Positions 1 through 8,740 are shown, counted from the stretch's first letter. The stretch: 64,000 bases of DNA from Microbacterium pumilum (GCF_039530225.1 NZ_BAAAOH010000001.1:434001-498000); one strand, 5' to 3'. Translations and numbers: made by a program. Notes: generated by a model from the sequence alone, not told the origin.

Positions 1-908
1 AGCAGCACCGACACGGCGGTGGCCTCGCCGTAGTCGCCGCCGAGGCTGTTGCGGAACGCGAGGTTGTAGATGTACAGCAGGATCGTCGTCGTCGACCCGA
101 CCGGCCCGCCGCCGGTGAACAAGAACGGCTCGAGGAAGACCTGCGCGGTCGCGATGACCTGCAGGATCAGCATGATGAAGAGGATGCCGCGCAGCTGCGG
201 AATGGTGACGTGCCACACCTTGCGCCAGATGCCGGCGCCGTCGACCTCCGCGGCGTCGTAGAGCTCTGGCGGCACCGACAGCAGGGCTGCGAGGTAGATG
301 ATGATGCTGCCACCCGCGGCGGCCCACGTCGCCTCGAGCACGAGAGAGGGCATCGCCTGCACCGCGCTCTGGATCCAGGGCTGGGGTGGGATGCCGAACC
401 AGCTGAGGATCGTGTTGAAGACGCCTTCGGGTCCGGCGCCGTAGAAGACCTTCCACAGCAGGACTGCGACGACCGGCGGCACGACGACGGGCAGGTAGGC
501 GAGCGCCGAATAGAGGCCCTTGCCGCGTTTGACCTCGCTCATCAGCACCGCCATGAACAGCGGCAGCGGAAAGCCGAAGATCAGTGCGAGCACCGCGAAG
601 TAGAGCGTGTTGAGCACCGCGCGGCCCAGGGACGGGTCGGTGAGGATCGCGACGTAATTGTCCCAGCCGACCCAGTGCGAAACGATCAGGTTCGTCTTCT
701 GGAAGCTCATGATCACCGACTGCACGATCGGCGACCAGCTGAAGAAGAAGAACACGAAGAGCATCGGCAGCAAGAACAGCAGGTTCCACAGGCCCCCGCC
801 GCGGAACCACGTCAGAGGTGTGCGACGCACCTTGCGGTGGGCCGGGATGTCGGGGGGCGCCGCGTCCGGCGCTGCCGCCGGTGCCGCTGCCTTGTCGATC
901 ACGCTCAT
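1..908 (-). CDS. Sugar ABC transporter permease, MalF type (3' end beyond window)
   Basis: Inner-membrane permease of a carbohydrate ABC importer (binding-protein-dependent permease, CUT1 class). About 302 residues are visible from the ATG at 906-908; the C-terminus runs off the left edge, so the gene is partial because of the window. After a basic, Ala/Pro-rich cytoplasmic N-terminus come several hydrophobic spans, then the EAA-loop signature (Glu-Val-Asp-Gly-Ala-Gly, near 222-240) that docks the ATPase. It follows the binding-protein gene at 993-2360 on the same strand, with a 13-bp-stem hairpin between them. The MalG-type partner is presumably just outside. No ATPase is seen, so a shared MsiK-like ATPase is likely (inference). 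Confidence 0.9.
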   Translation of the reverse strand, partial: MSVIDKAAAPAAAPDAAPPDIPAHRKVRRTPLTWFRGGGLWNLLFLLPMLFVFFFFSWSPIVQSVIMSFQKTNLIVSHWVGWDNYVAILTDPSLGRAVLNTLYFAVLALIFGFPLPLFMAVLMSEVKRGKGLYSALAYLPVVVPPVVAVLLWKVFYGAGPEGVFNTILSWFGIPPQPWIQSAVQAMPSLVLEATWAAAGGSIIIYLAALLSVPPELYDAAEVDGAGIWRKVWHVTIPQLRGILFIMLILQVIATAQVFLEPFLFTGGGPVGSTTTILLYIYNLAFRNSLGGDYGEATAVSVL

Positions 909-948
909 GAGTCTCTCGTCGAAATCGGCGAACCAGGGGGAAGATGCT

Positions 949-980
949 GCGGCCGGGGCGTGGCGAGACGCCCCGGCCGC
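949..980 (-). terminator. Intercistronic hairpin between binding protein and permease
   Basis: A perfect 13-bp inverted repeat (GCGGCCGGGGCGT at 949-961, its complement at 968-980) with a 6-nt loop lies between the binding-protein stop (993) and the permease start (908). There is no T-tract. A stem here would terminate or retard part of the transcription, or protect the upstream mRNA, so that binding protein exceeds permease. That is the usual arrangement in sugar ABC operons. The role is inferred. Confidence 0.7.
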
Positions 981-992
981 GGCATCCGTACG

Positions 993-2360
993 TCACTCGT
1001 CGAGCAGCGCCTGCGCGTCGGTCTGCGCCTGCGCGAGGAGAGCGTCGATGTCGGCGTTCTCATAAGTCAGCACAGCCTGGACGACACCGTCGAGGAGGGC
1101 GTAGACCTCCTGCGTCTTGACCTTCGGCTCACCCACGGGCGTCTGGTCCCAGATGCGGTCGCTGAACGGCGCCATCTGGTCCCTCGGCACGTTGATGTAG
1201 TCCTCGATCCAGACGAGCGACTCCTCGTAGAGCTCGCGGCTCAGCACCGGCAGCAGGGGCGTGCCCACGGCCTGACCCGACTCGTTGAGCGTCTTCGCGT
1301 CGAGCACGGCGGCGTCCTCGTCGAGCAGCTTCTGCATGTAGTACCAGTCGATCCACTTGACACCGGCAGCCTTCGTGGCGTCATCGATCGTCGGGCTCAT
1401 CACGGCGATGTCGCCACCGCCGAGGGTGCCCGGGTCATCGCCCTCCAGCGGCACGACCGACATGCCGTACACCGATGAGTCGAGACCGAAGTCACGGACG
1501 AGGGCGGTGTAGATATCGGAGCCCGAGGTGTACATGCCGACGTTTCCGGCCGCGAACTCCTGGTTGATCGTGCCCCAGTCGAGGTCGACCTTCGACCCGA
1601 ACGAGTCGTCCTCCCACTTGAGGGCGTGCAGGAACTCCAGCGTCGCCTTCGTCGCGGGGTTGTCGATCGTCGACTCCGATGTGCCGTCCATGTCGTCGAT
1701 CTGCGTCCGGCCGCCGCGGGCTGCGGTCTGCGACGTCAGCTGCCAGCCGCCGGTGTTGTTGATCGCCATCTGCGAATAGCCGGCCTTGCCGGTCTCATCG
1801 TGGATCTGCTTGGCCGCGGCGCGGATCTCGTCCCAGGTCTCAGGCGGGTTGTCGGGGTCGAGCCCGGCCTGCTCGAACAGGTCGCGGTTGTAGTGCAGCG
1901 CCGCCGCATAGGCCTGACGCGGGAATCCGTAGATGTTCCCGTCGGGCCCGGTGACCGCGTCGAGGATGATCGGGTTGAAGCTGTCGGTGTAGCCGAGCTC
2001 GTCCATCTCCTTCGTGACATCCATCAGCTGCCCGTTCTCGAGCAGCGTCTTGCTGTCGGTGAACGGCACCGTGAAGACGTCGGGAAGGCTGCCGCCGGCG
2101 AGCTGCACGGCGAAGGTCGGGCCCTCCCACTCGTACTCGACACCGACGACGTCGATGTCGGGGTTCTCCTCTTCGAACTGCGCCTCCTGAGCGGCGAACG
2201 CCTCGTATGCTGCGGCGTCGGCGCCGGGCGGGAACGTGGCGACGCGCAGTTCGGTCTTGCCGCTCTCGCTCTCATCTGCGGCTGGCGAGCAGCCGACGAG
2301 CGCGCCGACGGTCGCCAACGTGGCGACACCGGCGAGCAGGACCCTTGCTGGTGACTTCAT
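993..2360 (-). CDS. Extracellular sugar-binding lipoprotein (family 1 SBP)
   Basis: Solute-binding protein of the ABC importer, 455 aa, anchored outside the membrane. A lysine-containing n-region and hydrophobic core end in the lipobox Leu-Val-Gly-Cys (Cys24), followed by a Ser/Asp/Glu-rich linker. The rest has the look of family 1 carbohydrate-binding proteins, including the central YGFPRQ stretch and the 'W..IR.AAKQI' segment. The start is supported by an AGGAAA ribosome site just upstream of the ATG. It lies between the GH13 gene (same strand, 30 bp upstream) and the permease. With the GH13 and LacI genes, the likely ligand is an alpha-glucoside such as maltose, trehalose or a maltodextrin; the exact sugar cannot be read from sequence. 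Confidence 0.92.
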   Translation of the reverse strand: MKSPARVLLAGVATLATVGALVGCSPAADESESGKTELRVATFPPGADAAAYEAFAAQEAQFEEENPDIDVVGVEYEWEGPTFAVQLAGGSLPDVFTVPFTDSKTLLENGQLMDVTKEMDELGYTDSFNPIILDAVTGPDGNIYGFPRQAYAAALHYNRDLFEQAGLDPDNPPETWDEIRAAAKQIHDETGKAGYSQMAINNTGGWQLTSQTAARGGRTQIDDMDGTSESTIDNPATKATLEFLHALKWEDDSFGSKVDLDWGTINQEFAAGNVGMYTSGSDIYTALVRDFGLDSSVYGMSVVPLEGDDPGTLGGGDIAVMSPTIDDATKAAGVKWIDWYYMQKLLDEDAAVLDAKTLNESGQAVGTPLLPVLSRELYEESLVWIEDYINVPRDQMAPFSDRIWDQTPVGEPKVKTQEVYALLDGVVQAVLTYENADIDALLAQAQTDAQALLDE

Positions 2361-2390
2361 CGTCTTTCCTTTCGTGGTGGAGTCTCCGCG

Positions 2391-4193
2391 TCAGCCTCTC
2401 GGCGCGGAGTCCTCCGGTGTGGGGGTGGATTTCGTCGCTGCACCGGATGCCGCGGCATCCGCCGTCAGGTTCGGGTCATCGATTCGCAGCCACGCGGTGG
2501 AGTCGCCCGCGAGGGCGGTGCTGTCGCCGGGATCGCCGACGCGAGCGATGCGCTCGAGCGGGGCACTCGAGAGCAGGATGGTCGTGCCTTCCGGCAGAGC
2601 CACCGGGGTGTCGCCGGTGTTCACGACACACGCGAAGCGGTCGCCGCGACGGAACGCCAGCACATCCGGGCCACCGGGGACCGCGTCGTCCCACCACTCG
2701 AGCGGGCCGTCGCCGAGTTCGGGCAGCTCGCGGCGCAGGCGGAGCACATCACGGTAGAGGTTGAGCGTCGAGGTGGGATCCGCTCGCTGCCTTTCGACGG
2801 TGAGCGAGACCCACTCCGCCGGCTGCGGCAGCCATGTGTCGGTGCCCTCCGGGCTGAAGCCGAACGGCGGTCGGTCGCCCGACCATGGCAGCGGCACGCG
2901 GCAGCCGTCTCGACCCGGATCGACGCCGCCCGAGCGGTAGTGCATCGGATCCTCGATCAGCTCGCGGGGCAGATCCTCGACCTCCGGCAGCCCGAGCTCG
3001 TCGCCCTGATAGATGTAGAGGCTGCCCGGCAGCGCGGCGACCAGCAGCGCGGCGGCCCGCGCGCGGTCGCGGCCCACATCGGGGTCGGTCGGCACGCCGA
3101 AGCGCTTCTTGAGGAACGCGAATGCGGTGTCTTCGCGCCCATAGCGTGTCACGGGCCGGGTCACGTCGTGGTTGCTGAGCACCCACGTGCTCGGCGCGCC
3201 CACGGGAGCATGCGCAGCCAGGGTCTGCTCGATCGATTCGCGGAAGGATGCGGCGCCCCACGGTCGCGCGAGGAAGTCGAAGTTGAACGCCGTGTGCATC
3301 TCGTCGGGACGCAGATAGGCGGTGAACCGATCGATGTCGGGAACCCAGATCTCGCCGACGAGCACGCGCGTGCCCTCGTAGGTGTCGGCGACCGCGCGCC
3401 ACGACCGATACACGTCGTGCAGCTCGTCGCGGTCTTCGGTCGGGTGCTCGCCGGGTCCCTGCTTCTGGCCGACCTCGGGCAGGTCGGCATCCTTGATCAG
3501 CAGGGCCGCGGAGTCGATGCGCACGCCCGCGACGCCGCGGTCGAACCAGAACCTCAGGATGTCCTCGTGCTCGCGGCGCACGTCGGGGTGGTTCCAGTTG
3601 AGGTCGGGCTGTTCGGGGGTGAACATGTGCAGGTACCACTCGCCCGGTGTGCCGTCGTCGTTGGTGGTCCGGGTCCAGGTCGAGCCCTGGAAGCTCGAGA
3701 CCCAGTGCGTCGGAATCTCGTCGCCGTTCTCGCCCTTGCCGGGGTGGAACCAGAACCGCTCCCGCTCGGGGCTGCCGGGACCGGCGGCCAGCGCCGCCTG
3801 GAACCACTCGTGCTGGTCGCTGATGTGGTTCGGCACCACGTCGATGATGGTGCGCATGCCGAGGGTCAATGCCTCTTGGATGAGCAGCTCGGCGTCGCCG
3901 AGAGACCCGAACTGGGGATGGATGTCGCGGTAGTCCTCGACGTCGTACCCGCCGTCGGCCATCGGGCTCGGGTACCAGGGGTTGAACCAGATCGCGTCGA
4001 CGCCGAGGTCTTTGAGGTAGCCGAGGTGCGCGCGGACTCCTGCGAGGTCGCCCGTGCCGTCGCCCGATCCGTCCGCGAAGCTGCGCACATACACCTGGTA
4101 GATGACGGCAGAGCGCCACCACAGCCGGTCGGTCGTCGAGGGCGTCGTGCGGCGCTCTGCGGCCTGCTCGCGGGTGAGGACGTCGCTGTCCAC
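2391..4193 (-). CDS. GH13 alpha-glucosidase (oligo-1,6-glucosidase type)
   Basis: Retaining alpha-glucoside hydrolase, 600 aa from a GTG at 4193, which has a GAGGAG ribosome site 6-7 nt upstream. The longer open frame from 4250 has no such site. The GH13 barrel begins with the Ala-Val-Ile-Tyr-Gln-Val-Tyr segment. The catalytic set is complete: Asp nucleophile in GVRIDSA (about 227), Glu acid/base in LVGEIW (about 281) and Asp stabiliser in LSNHDV (about 343). The Gln/Pro-Asp-Leu-Asn motif before the nucleophile is also present. It has no signal peptide, so it acts on imported sugar in the cytoplasm. It heads an apparent GH13-SBP-permease operon downstream of a LacI regulator. Relatives split alpha-1,4 and alpha-1,6 glucosides or sucrose; specificity is not assigned. 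Confidence 0.9.
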   Translation of the reverse strand: MDSDVLTREQAAERRTTPSTTDRLWWRSAVIYQVYVRSFADGSGDGTGDLAGVRAHLGYLKDLGVDAIWFNPWYPSPMADGGYDVEDYRDIHPQFGSLGDAELLIQEALTLGMRTIIDVVPNHISDQHEWFQAALAAGPGSPERERFWFHPGKGENGDEIPTHWVSSFQGSTWTRTTNDDGTPGEWYLHMFTPEQPDLNWNHPDVRREHEDILRFWFDRGVAGVRIDSAALLIKDADLPEVGQKQGPGEHPTEDRDELHDVYRSWRAVADTYEGTRVLVGEIWVPDIDRFTAYLRPDEMHTAFNFDFLARPWGAASFRESIEQTLAAHAPVGAPSTWVLSNHDVTRPVTRYGREDTAFAFLKKRFGVPTDPDVGRDRARAAALLVAALPGSLYIYQGDELGLPEVEDLPRELIEDPMHYRSGGVDPGRDGCRVPLPWSGDRPPFGFSPEGTDTWLPQPAEWVSLTVERQRADPTSTLNLYRDVLRLRRELPELGDGPLEWWDDAVPGGPDVLAFRRGDRFACVVNTGDTPVALPEGTTILLSSAPLERIARVGDPGDSTALAGDSTAWLRIDDPNLTADAAASGAATKSTPTPEDSAPRG

Positions 4194-4250
4194 GGGGCTC
4201 CTCGTCGTCGGGGAAAGTCTTCTGTTCAGAATGTAGCTTCGGGCAGCCAA

Positions 4251-4286
4251 TCGCGCAACTATGCGACAGGATTACGCAAGATTGCG
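4251..4286. promoter_or_regulatory. Likely LacI operator upstream of the GH13 operon
   Basis: CGCAAGATTGCG at 4275-4286 is an inverted repeat (CGCAA/TTGCG) and a second CGCAA half-site sits at 4253-4257. The TTGCG/CGCAA core resembles the TTGCA/TGCAA arms found in front of the LacI gene at 5492-5507, so the same regulator may bind both. This is inference from motif similarity and position 60-90 bp ahead of the GH13 start. Confidence 0.5.
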
Positions 4287-4324
4287 ATTACATCTCAGTA
4301 TGGCTCGCTCTTGTCCGCGTCCAC

Positions 4325-4394
4325 CCACCGTTTACGGACGCGACACGCCATCTCAGAAGGGGACCGCGCGGCGTGTCCCGTCCGTAACCGGTGG
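4325..4394. repeat. Palindromic intergenic repeat, family A copy 1
   Basis: Arms TTACGGACGCGACACGCC (4332-4349) and its complement with one mismatch (4370-4387) surround a 20-nt loop. The flanks also pair (CCACCG at 4325-4330, CGGTGG at 4389-4394), lengthening the stem. It lies 65-72 bp after the LacI stop (4459) and before the GH13 promoter, so it probably acts as the LacI-gene terminator. Six further copies occur in the window. Confidence 0.9.
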
Positions 4395-4458
4395 CGTGGG
4401 TCCAAGGCCGGGGCGGATGGCGGTGGGCCGGATGTCGTTCGGGCGCAGGAACCGCGGC

Positions 4459-5469
4459 TCAGGCCGCGACGGGGCCTGTCGAGGAGCGCAGGACCAGCTC
4501 GGGCTCGAAGAGCAGCTCGTCGCCGGCCTCGGTCGTCCCCGCGATCTGCGAGAGCAGCAGTTCGATCACGGTGCGTCCCATGGATTCGATCGGCTGCCGG
4601 ACGGTCGTCAGCGCGGGATCGGTGCAGCTCATCAGCGCCGAGTCGTCGAAGCCGACGATGCTCGCATCCTGCGGCACCTGCAGGCCCGCGCGACGAGCCG
4701 CCCGCACTGCGCCGAGCGCCAGCGGGTCGCTCGCGCACACGATCGCCGTCGCGCCCGCCGCGAAGAGGCGAGATGCCCCGGCCTGACCGGACTCCAGCGA
4801 GTACAACCCGCGCACCACCATGTCGTCCCCGAGCGGCGCGCCCAGCCGCTCCAGCAGGGGACGCGCGGCGGCGAGCTTGCGCTGTGACGGGATGTGGTCG
4901 AGCGGCCCCAGAAGCATGCCGATGCGACGGTGGCCGAGCTGGTGCAAGTGGAGGATCGCCTGTTCCGCGGCGGCTCCGTCATCCGTCGACACCGTCGCGA
5001 AGTCGAGCGTCTCGATCCGCGCATTCACGAGGACCGTAGGGAGATTGACCTGCCGCAGCCGATCGTAGTGCTCGTGCGGGGCATCCGCCTGGCTGTAGTT
5101 GCCGCCCAGGAAGATCACGCCCGAGACCTGCTGCTGCAGGAGCAGATCGATGTAGTCGGACTCGGTGATGCCCCCGGCGTTCTGCTGGGTGCACAGCAGC
5201 GGCGTGTAGCCGTTCTGCGTCAGGCCGCCTCCGATGATCTCGGCGAGCGCCGGAAAGATGGGGTTCTGCAGCTCCGGAAGCACCAGGCCGACAAGCCGCG
5301 CGCGCTCACCGCGAAGCTTGGTCGGGCGCTCGTAGCCGAGGACGTCGAGGGCCGTGAGCACGGCCTGGCGCGTGGCATCCGACACTCCGGGCTTGTCGTT
5401 GAGAACGCGGCTGACGGTCGCTTCGCTGACTCCGACCTTGCGCGCCACTTCGGCGAGACGCTTCGACAT
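4459..5469 (-). CDS. LacI-family transcriptional regulator of the alpha-glucoside module
   Basis: DNA-binding repressor of 336 aa. Residues 1-55 carry the LacI helix-turn-helix and hinge (LAEVARKVGVSEATVSRVLN), followed by a periplasmic-binding-protein-like effector domain with the usual 'Val-Gly-Phe-Asp-Asp' segment. The start is placed at the ATG at 5467-5469, where the HTH begins; the open frame extends 16 codons further with no family match. It is divergent from the photolyase gene and co-directional with the GH13-SBP-permease genes that follow. TTGCA-containing palindromes lie before its own start and near the GH13 start, which suggests autoregulation and control of the module. Confidence 0.93.
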   Translation of the reverse strand: MSKRLAEVARKVGVSEATVSRVLNDKPGVSDATRQAVLTALDVLGYERPTKLRGERARLVGLVLPELQNPIFPALAEIIGGGLTQNGYTPLLCTQQNAGGITESDYIDLLLQQQVSGVIFLGGNYSQADAPHEHYDRLRQVNLPTVLVNARIETLDFATVSTDDGAAAEQAILHLHQLGHRRIGMLLGPLDHIPSQRKLAAARPLLERLGAPLGDDMVVRGLYSLESGQAGASRLFAAGATAIVCASDPLALGAVRAARRAGLQVPQDASIVGFDDSALMSCTDPALTTVRQPIESMGRTVIELLLSQIAGTTEAGDELLFEPELVLRSSTGPVAA

Positions 5470-5491
5470 GCGCTCAGTGTACGCAAATACC

Positions 5492-5507
5492 TTGCAGGAT
5501 TCTGCAA
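5492..5507. promoter_or_regulatory. LacI-type operator upstream of the regulator gene
   Basis: TTGCAGGATTCTGCAA has 6-bp perfect arms (TTGCAG/CTGCAA) around 4 nt. A further TTGCA half-site follows at 5512. It lies 23-38 bp before the LacI start codon, in the short gap shared with the divergent photolyase gene. It is probably an autoregulatory site (inference from position and symmetry). Confidence 0.65.
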
Positions 5508-5588
5508 GCCATTGCAAGGGATCGTGAGCCGCTGTCGGATGCTGTCAACCCCCGCCGGCGCGAAGCGACTCGGATTACCATCCGGTCC

Positions 5589-6953
5589 ATGCCCCCTTCA
5601 TCGATCGTGTGGTTCCGGGATGACCTGCGCCTCGCCGACAACCCCGCTCTGCGCGCGGCGCTCGACCGCGATGAGCCGGTGATCGGCCTCTACGTCCTCG
5701 ACGAGGAGTCCGACGGCATCCGTCCCCTCGGCGGTGCGAGCCGATGGTGGCTGCACCACTCGCTCGCATCGCTCGACGCACGGCTGCGGGAACGCGGCGG
5801 CTCGCTGGTGCTGCGGCGCGGACGGGCCGGGCGCGTGGTCCGTGAGGCGGTGGCGGATGCCGGGGCCACCGCGGTGTTCTGGAACCGGCGATACGGCGGC
5901 GCCGAGCGCGAGGTCGATGCCGATCTCAAGGGCGCGCTGCGGGTCGAGGGCGTCGAAGCTGCGTCATTCGCGGCATCCGTTCTCTTCGAGCCGTGGACCG
6001 TGAAGACCGGCGCGGGAACGCACTTCTCCGTTTTCACGCCGTTCTGGCGCGCCTGCCTCGCCCTGCCCGCGCCGCGCGCGCCGCTGCCCGAGCCGCGCGA
6101 GATCCCGGGAGCGCGGTCAGCGATCGCCTCGGACCGGCTCGCCGACTGGGGTCTGCTGCCGCACGATCCGGACTGGGCGGGCGGCCTGCGCGAGAGATGG
6201 GAGCCCGGCGAGCCGGCGGCACGGCGTCGACTGCGGGAGTTCCTGCGCGACGACCTCGACGGCTACGACAGGGCGCGCGACGAACCCGCGGCGGGTGCGA
6301 CATCGCTCATGTCACCGCGACTGCGGTGGGGCGAGGTGAGCCCTCACACGATCTGGCACGAGGCCGTCGAGGCCGGCGGCGGCGGGCGCTTCCTGTCGGA
6401 GCTCGGCTGGCGCGAGTTCGCGTGGCACACGCTGTTCCACGCACCCGATCTGGCGACGAAGAACCTCCGTCCCGAGTTCGACGCGTTCCCGTGGCCGCAT
6501 CTTCGCCCATCGCATCTGACGTCGTGGCAGCAGGGTCGCACGGGCATCGCGCTGGTCGACGCCGGCATGCGCGAGCTCTGGCAGACCGGATACATGCACA
6601 ATCGCGTGCGGATGGTGACGGCATCCTTCCTCATCAAGAACCTGCTCATCGACTGGCGACGGGGCGAGCAGTGGTTCTGGGACACCCTGGTCGATGCGGA
6701 TGTCGCCAACAACCCGTTCAACTGGCAATGGGTGGCGGGCTCGGGCGCCGATGCCGCGCCGTACTTCCGGATCTTCAACCCCGAGCTGCAGGCGCAGAAG
6801 TTCGACCCGCGCGGTGAGTACATCGCGCACTGGGCTCCGGAGTACCGCGACGACGCGAGCGCGGCACCGCCCGAGCCGATCGTGGACCTGGGCGAAACCC
6901 GCAGGGCGGCGTTGGACGCCTACGAGCAGGTCAAGCGCGCGTCGCGCGCGTAG
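5589..6953 (+). CDS. phrB: Deoxyribodipyrimidine photolyase
   Basis: Light-dependent repair of cyclobutane pyrimidine dimers in DNA; 454 aa, normal family length. The N-terminal alpha/beta domain opens with Ile-Val-Trp-Phe-Arg-Asp-Asp-Leu-Arg, the antenna-binding region. The C-terminal FAD domain carries the strongly conserved blocks GWREFAWH, GYMHNRVRM, the D-x-D-x-A-N-N block (DADVANN) and NWQWVAGSG. The start ATG gives the expected short N-terminus. It is monocistronic, divergent from the LacI gene and followed by a strong hairpin. Class I CPD photolyase is more likely than cryptochrome because the repair-type FAD motif is intact. Confidence 0.96.
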   Translation: MPPSSIVWFRDDLRLADNPALRAALDRDEPVIGLYVLDEESDGIRPLGGASRWWLHHSLASLDARLRERGGSLVLRRGRAGRVVREAVADAGATAVFWNRRYGGAEREVDADLKGALRVEGVEAASFAASVLFEPWTVKTGAGTHFSVFTPFWRACLALPAPRAPLPEPREIPGARSAIASDRLADWGLLPHDPDWAGGLRERWEPGEPAARRRLREFLRDDLDGYDRARDEPAAGATSLMSPRLRWGEVSPHTIWHEAVEAGGGGRFLSELGWREFAWHTLFHAPDLATKNLRPEFDAFPWPHLRPSHLTSWQQGRTGIALVDAGMRELWQTGYMHNRVRMVTASFLIKNLLIDWRRGEQWFWDTLVDADVANNPFNWQWVAGSGADAAPYFRIFNPELQAQKFDPRGEYIAHWAPEYRDDASAAPPEPIVDLGETRRAALDAYEQVKRASRA

Positions 6954-6986
6954 GTCACGTCACGGAGGTGCGAGCACCCATGGTTC

Positions 6987-7002
6987 CGGGGGCTGGCCCC
7001 CG
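6987..7002 (+). terminator. Hairpin after the photolyase gene
   Basis: CGGGGG/CCCCCG stem with a CTGG loop, 34 bp past the photolyase stop. There is no T-tract, as is common in high-GC actinobacteria. It probably ends phrB transcription. Confidence 0.6.
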
Positions 7003-7057
7003 TGTGCCGCGTCCCAGCCCGACCTAGTCTCGTGGTGACTCGAACGACAGGAACCCC

Positions 7058-7420
7058 ATGACTCAGCCCACCCAGACCGACCAGCCCCAGCCGTGGTCCG
7101 GTCAGCCCGCACCGCAGCCCGCACCGCCGTACGGCGTGCCCCCGCAATACGCGTCGACGCCTCAATACCCGGCGGCGCCTCACTATGCGGCCGCCGCGCC
7201 GCAGCAGCTCAGCCCCAAGTCTTGGCTGGCGACCCTCCTGCTCTCGATCTTCCTGGGCGAATTCGGCATCGACCGGTTCTACCTCGGCAAGATCGGCACA
7301 GGGATCCTCAAGCTCGTCACATTCGGTGGTTTCGGCATCTGGTGGGCGATCGACATCATCCTGATCATCGCCGGCGTGATGACGGACAAGCAGGAGCGGG
7401 TCGTCAAGTACCAGGGCTGA
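7058..7420 (+). CDS. TM2 domain membrane protein
   Basis: Small membrane protein of 120 aa. Residues 1-48 are a Pro/Gln/Ala/Tyr-rich disordered tail. The rest is a TM2 domain: two hydrophobic helices joined by the loop Phe-Gly-Ile-Asp-Arg-Phe-Tyr-Leu-Gly, the diagnostic segment. TM2 proteins are widespread; their biochemical role in bacteria is not established. It stands alone between the photolyase and a flavin-dependent oxidoreductase, 43 bp ahead of the latter. Confidence 0.9.
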   Translation: MTQPTQTDQPQPWSGQPAPQPAPPYGVPPQYASTPQYPAAPHYAAAAPQQLSPKSWLATLLLSIFLGEFGIDRFYLGKIGTGILKLVTFGGFGIWWAIDIILIIAGVMTDKQERVVKYQG

Positions 7421-7463
7421 CGACGCGGAATAGACCGGATGCCGGTGGCTGTTGGCTTCTGTG

Positions 7464-8534
7464 ATGTCCAGCTCCTCTCCCGTTCCGGCCCTTTCCGTTC
7501 TCGACCTCGTGCCGGTGCGCTCCGGTCAGACCAGCGCGCAGGCGGTCGCGGCATCCCTCGACCTCGCGGCGCGAGCCGATCTGCTCGGCTACCGCCGGTA
7601 TTGGTTCGCCGAGCACCACAACATGCCCGCAGTCGCGTCGACGACCCCTCCGGTCCTGGTCGCGGCCGCGGCGGCGCGCACCGAGCGCATCCGCGTCGGA
7701 TCGGGCGGCGTCATGCTGCCCAATCACTCCCCGCTCGTGGTCGCGGAGCAGTTCGCCGCCCTGGAGGCGCTCGCGCCGGGGCGCGTCGACCTCGGAATCG
7801 GACGCGCGCCCGGCTCTGACCCCGTGATCACGCAGCTGCTCCGGCAGAGCGGCACGACGAGCGACGTCGAGCGGTTCCCCGACCACATCCGCGACATCCT
7901 GTCTCTCATCTCGCCCGAAGGTGCGAGCGTGCGGTTCACGAGCGGCGGCACCTACGACGTTCATGCGACCCCGGCGGCGACGGGGGCTCCCGAGGTGTGG
8001 CTGCTCGGCTCGAGCGACTACTCGGCACAGCTGGCCGCGGCGCTCGGCCTGCCGTATGTGTTCGCGAATCACTTCTCGGGCCAGGGGCTCGAGCAGGCGC
8101 TGGACCTGTATCGGTCGGGGTTCCAGCCGACCGAGGCCCATCCCGCACCGGTCACGTTCCTCACGGTGAACGCGATCGCCGCGCCCACGGCCGAGGAGGC
8201 CGAGGCACGCTCGCTGCCGAATCAGCGCATGATGGCGCGCCTGCGGATGAGCCGGCCGCTCATCCCGGTCGAGACGGTCGAGCAGGCGATCGCCGGCGCG
8301 GACGAGTTCGACAGCCTCGCCGAGTCGATCATGTCGTCGGCTCGCGCGAACTGGTTCGTGGGCACGGGCGATTCGGTCGCCGCAGAGCTCGCGGCGTTCG
8401 CCGCGCAGCACGGGGTCGACGAGGTGATGCTGTCGCCGATCGCGGGTGCCTACGACGACGAGCCGATGGATGCCGCAGCCGGCCGGGCGCAGACGCTCGA
8501 GCTGCTGGCCGCCGCCGCGGTTCCGGTGGCCTGA
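7464..8534 (+). CDS. LLM-class flavin-dependent oxidoreductase
   Basis: Bacterial luciferase-like monooxygenase of 356 aa from the ATG at 7464; TTG 7452 and GTG 7461 are in-frame alternatives and no ribosome site decides clearly. The TIM-barrel start (SVLDLVPVRSG), the Arg-Tyr-Trp-Phe-Ala-Glu-His-His block and the 'GSGGVMLPNHSPLVVAEQF' region place it with the alkanal-monooxygenase-like (MsnO8) group. It likely uses FMNH2. The substrate is unknown. It is followed directly by a tandem repeat array rather than another gene. Confidence 0.88.
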   Translation: MSSSSPVPALSVLDLVPVRSGQTSAQAVAASLDLAARADLLGYRRYWFAEHHNMPAVASTTPPVLVAAAAARTERIRVGSGGVMLPNHSPLVVAEQFAALEALAPGRVDLGIGRAPGSDPVITQLLRQSGTTSDVERFPDHIRDILSLISPEGASVRFTSGGTYDVHATPAATGAPEVWLLGSSDYSAQLAAALGLPYVFANHFSGQGLEQALDLYRSGFQPTEAHPAPVTFLTVNAIAAPTAEEAEARSLPNQRMMARLRMSRPLIPVETVEQAIAGADEFDSLAESIMSSARANWFVGTGDSVAAELAAFAAQHGVDEVMLSPIAGAYDDEPMDAAAGRAQTLELLAAAAVPVA

Positions 8535-8539
8535 CCCTT

Positions 8540-8740
8540 CGGTCCCTGAGCCCGACGCATCCGTCCCTGAGCCGACGCATCGGTCCCTGAGCCGACGCAT
8601 CGGTCCCTGAGCGAAGCATCGGTCCCTGAGCCGAAGCATCGGTCCCTGAGCGAAGCATCGGTCCCTGAGCGAAGCATCGGTCCCTGAGCGAAGCATCGGT
8701 CCCTGAGCGAAGCATCGGTCCCTGAGCCTGTCGAAGGGCC
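8540..8740. repeat. Tandem array of a 19-21 bp CGGTCCCTGAGC...GCAT unit
   Basis: Nine contiguous units start at 8540, 8561, 8581, 8601, 8620, 8640, 8659, 8678 and 8697. Unit lengths are 21, 20, 20, 19, 20, 19, 19, 19 and 19 bp. The consensus is CGGTCCCTGAGCGAAGCAT; early units have CCGACGCAT instead. A tenth, diverged unit (8716-8740) carries the CCTGAGCCTGTCGAAGGGCC form that is a frequent intergenic repeat in Microbacteriaceae. Units abut without spacers. The array starts 3 bp after the oxidoreductase stop and lies between convergent genes. Confidence 0.93.

Noticed and set aside
2940..5039. Plus-strand open frame of about 699 codons opposite the GH13 and LacI genes.
   Set aside because: It is antisense to two genes with full family motifs and has the His/Arg/Val-rich composition of high-GC shadow frames. 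Similar shadows at 12028-14607, 14611-16386 and 16395-18743 are rejected for the same reason.
8540..8740. Possible CRISPR array.
   Set aside because: Units abut directly with no spacers and no cas genes are present; it is a simple tandem repeat.
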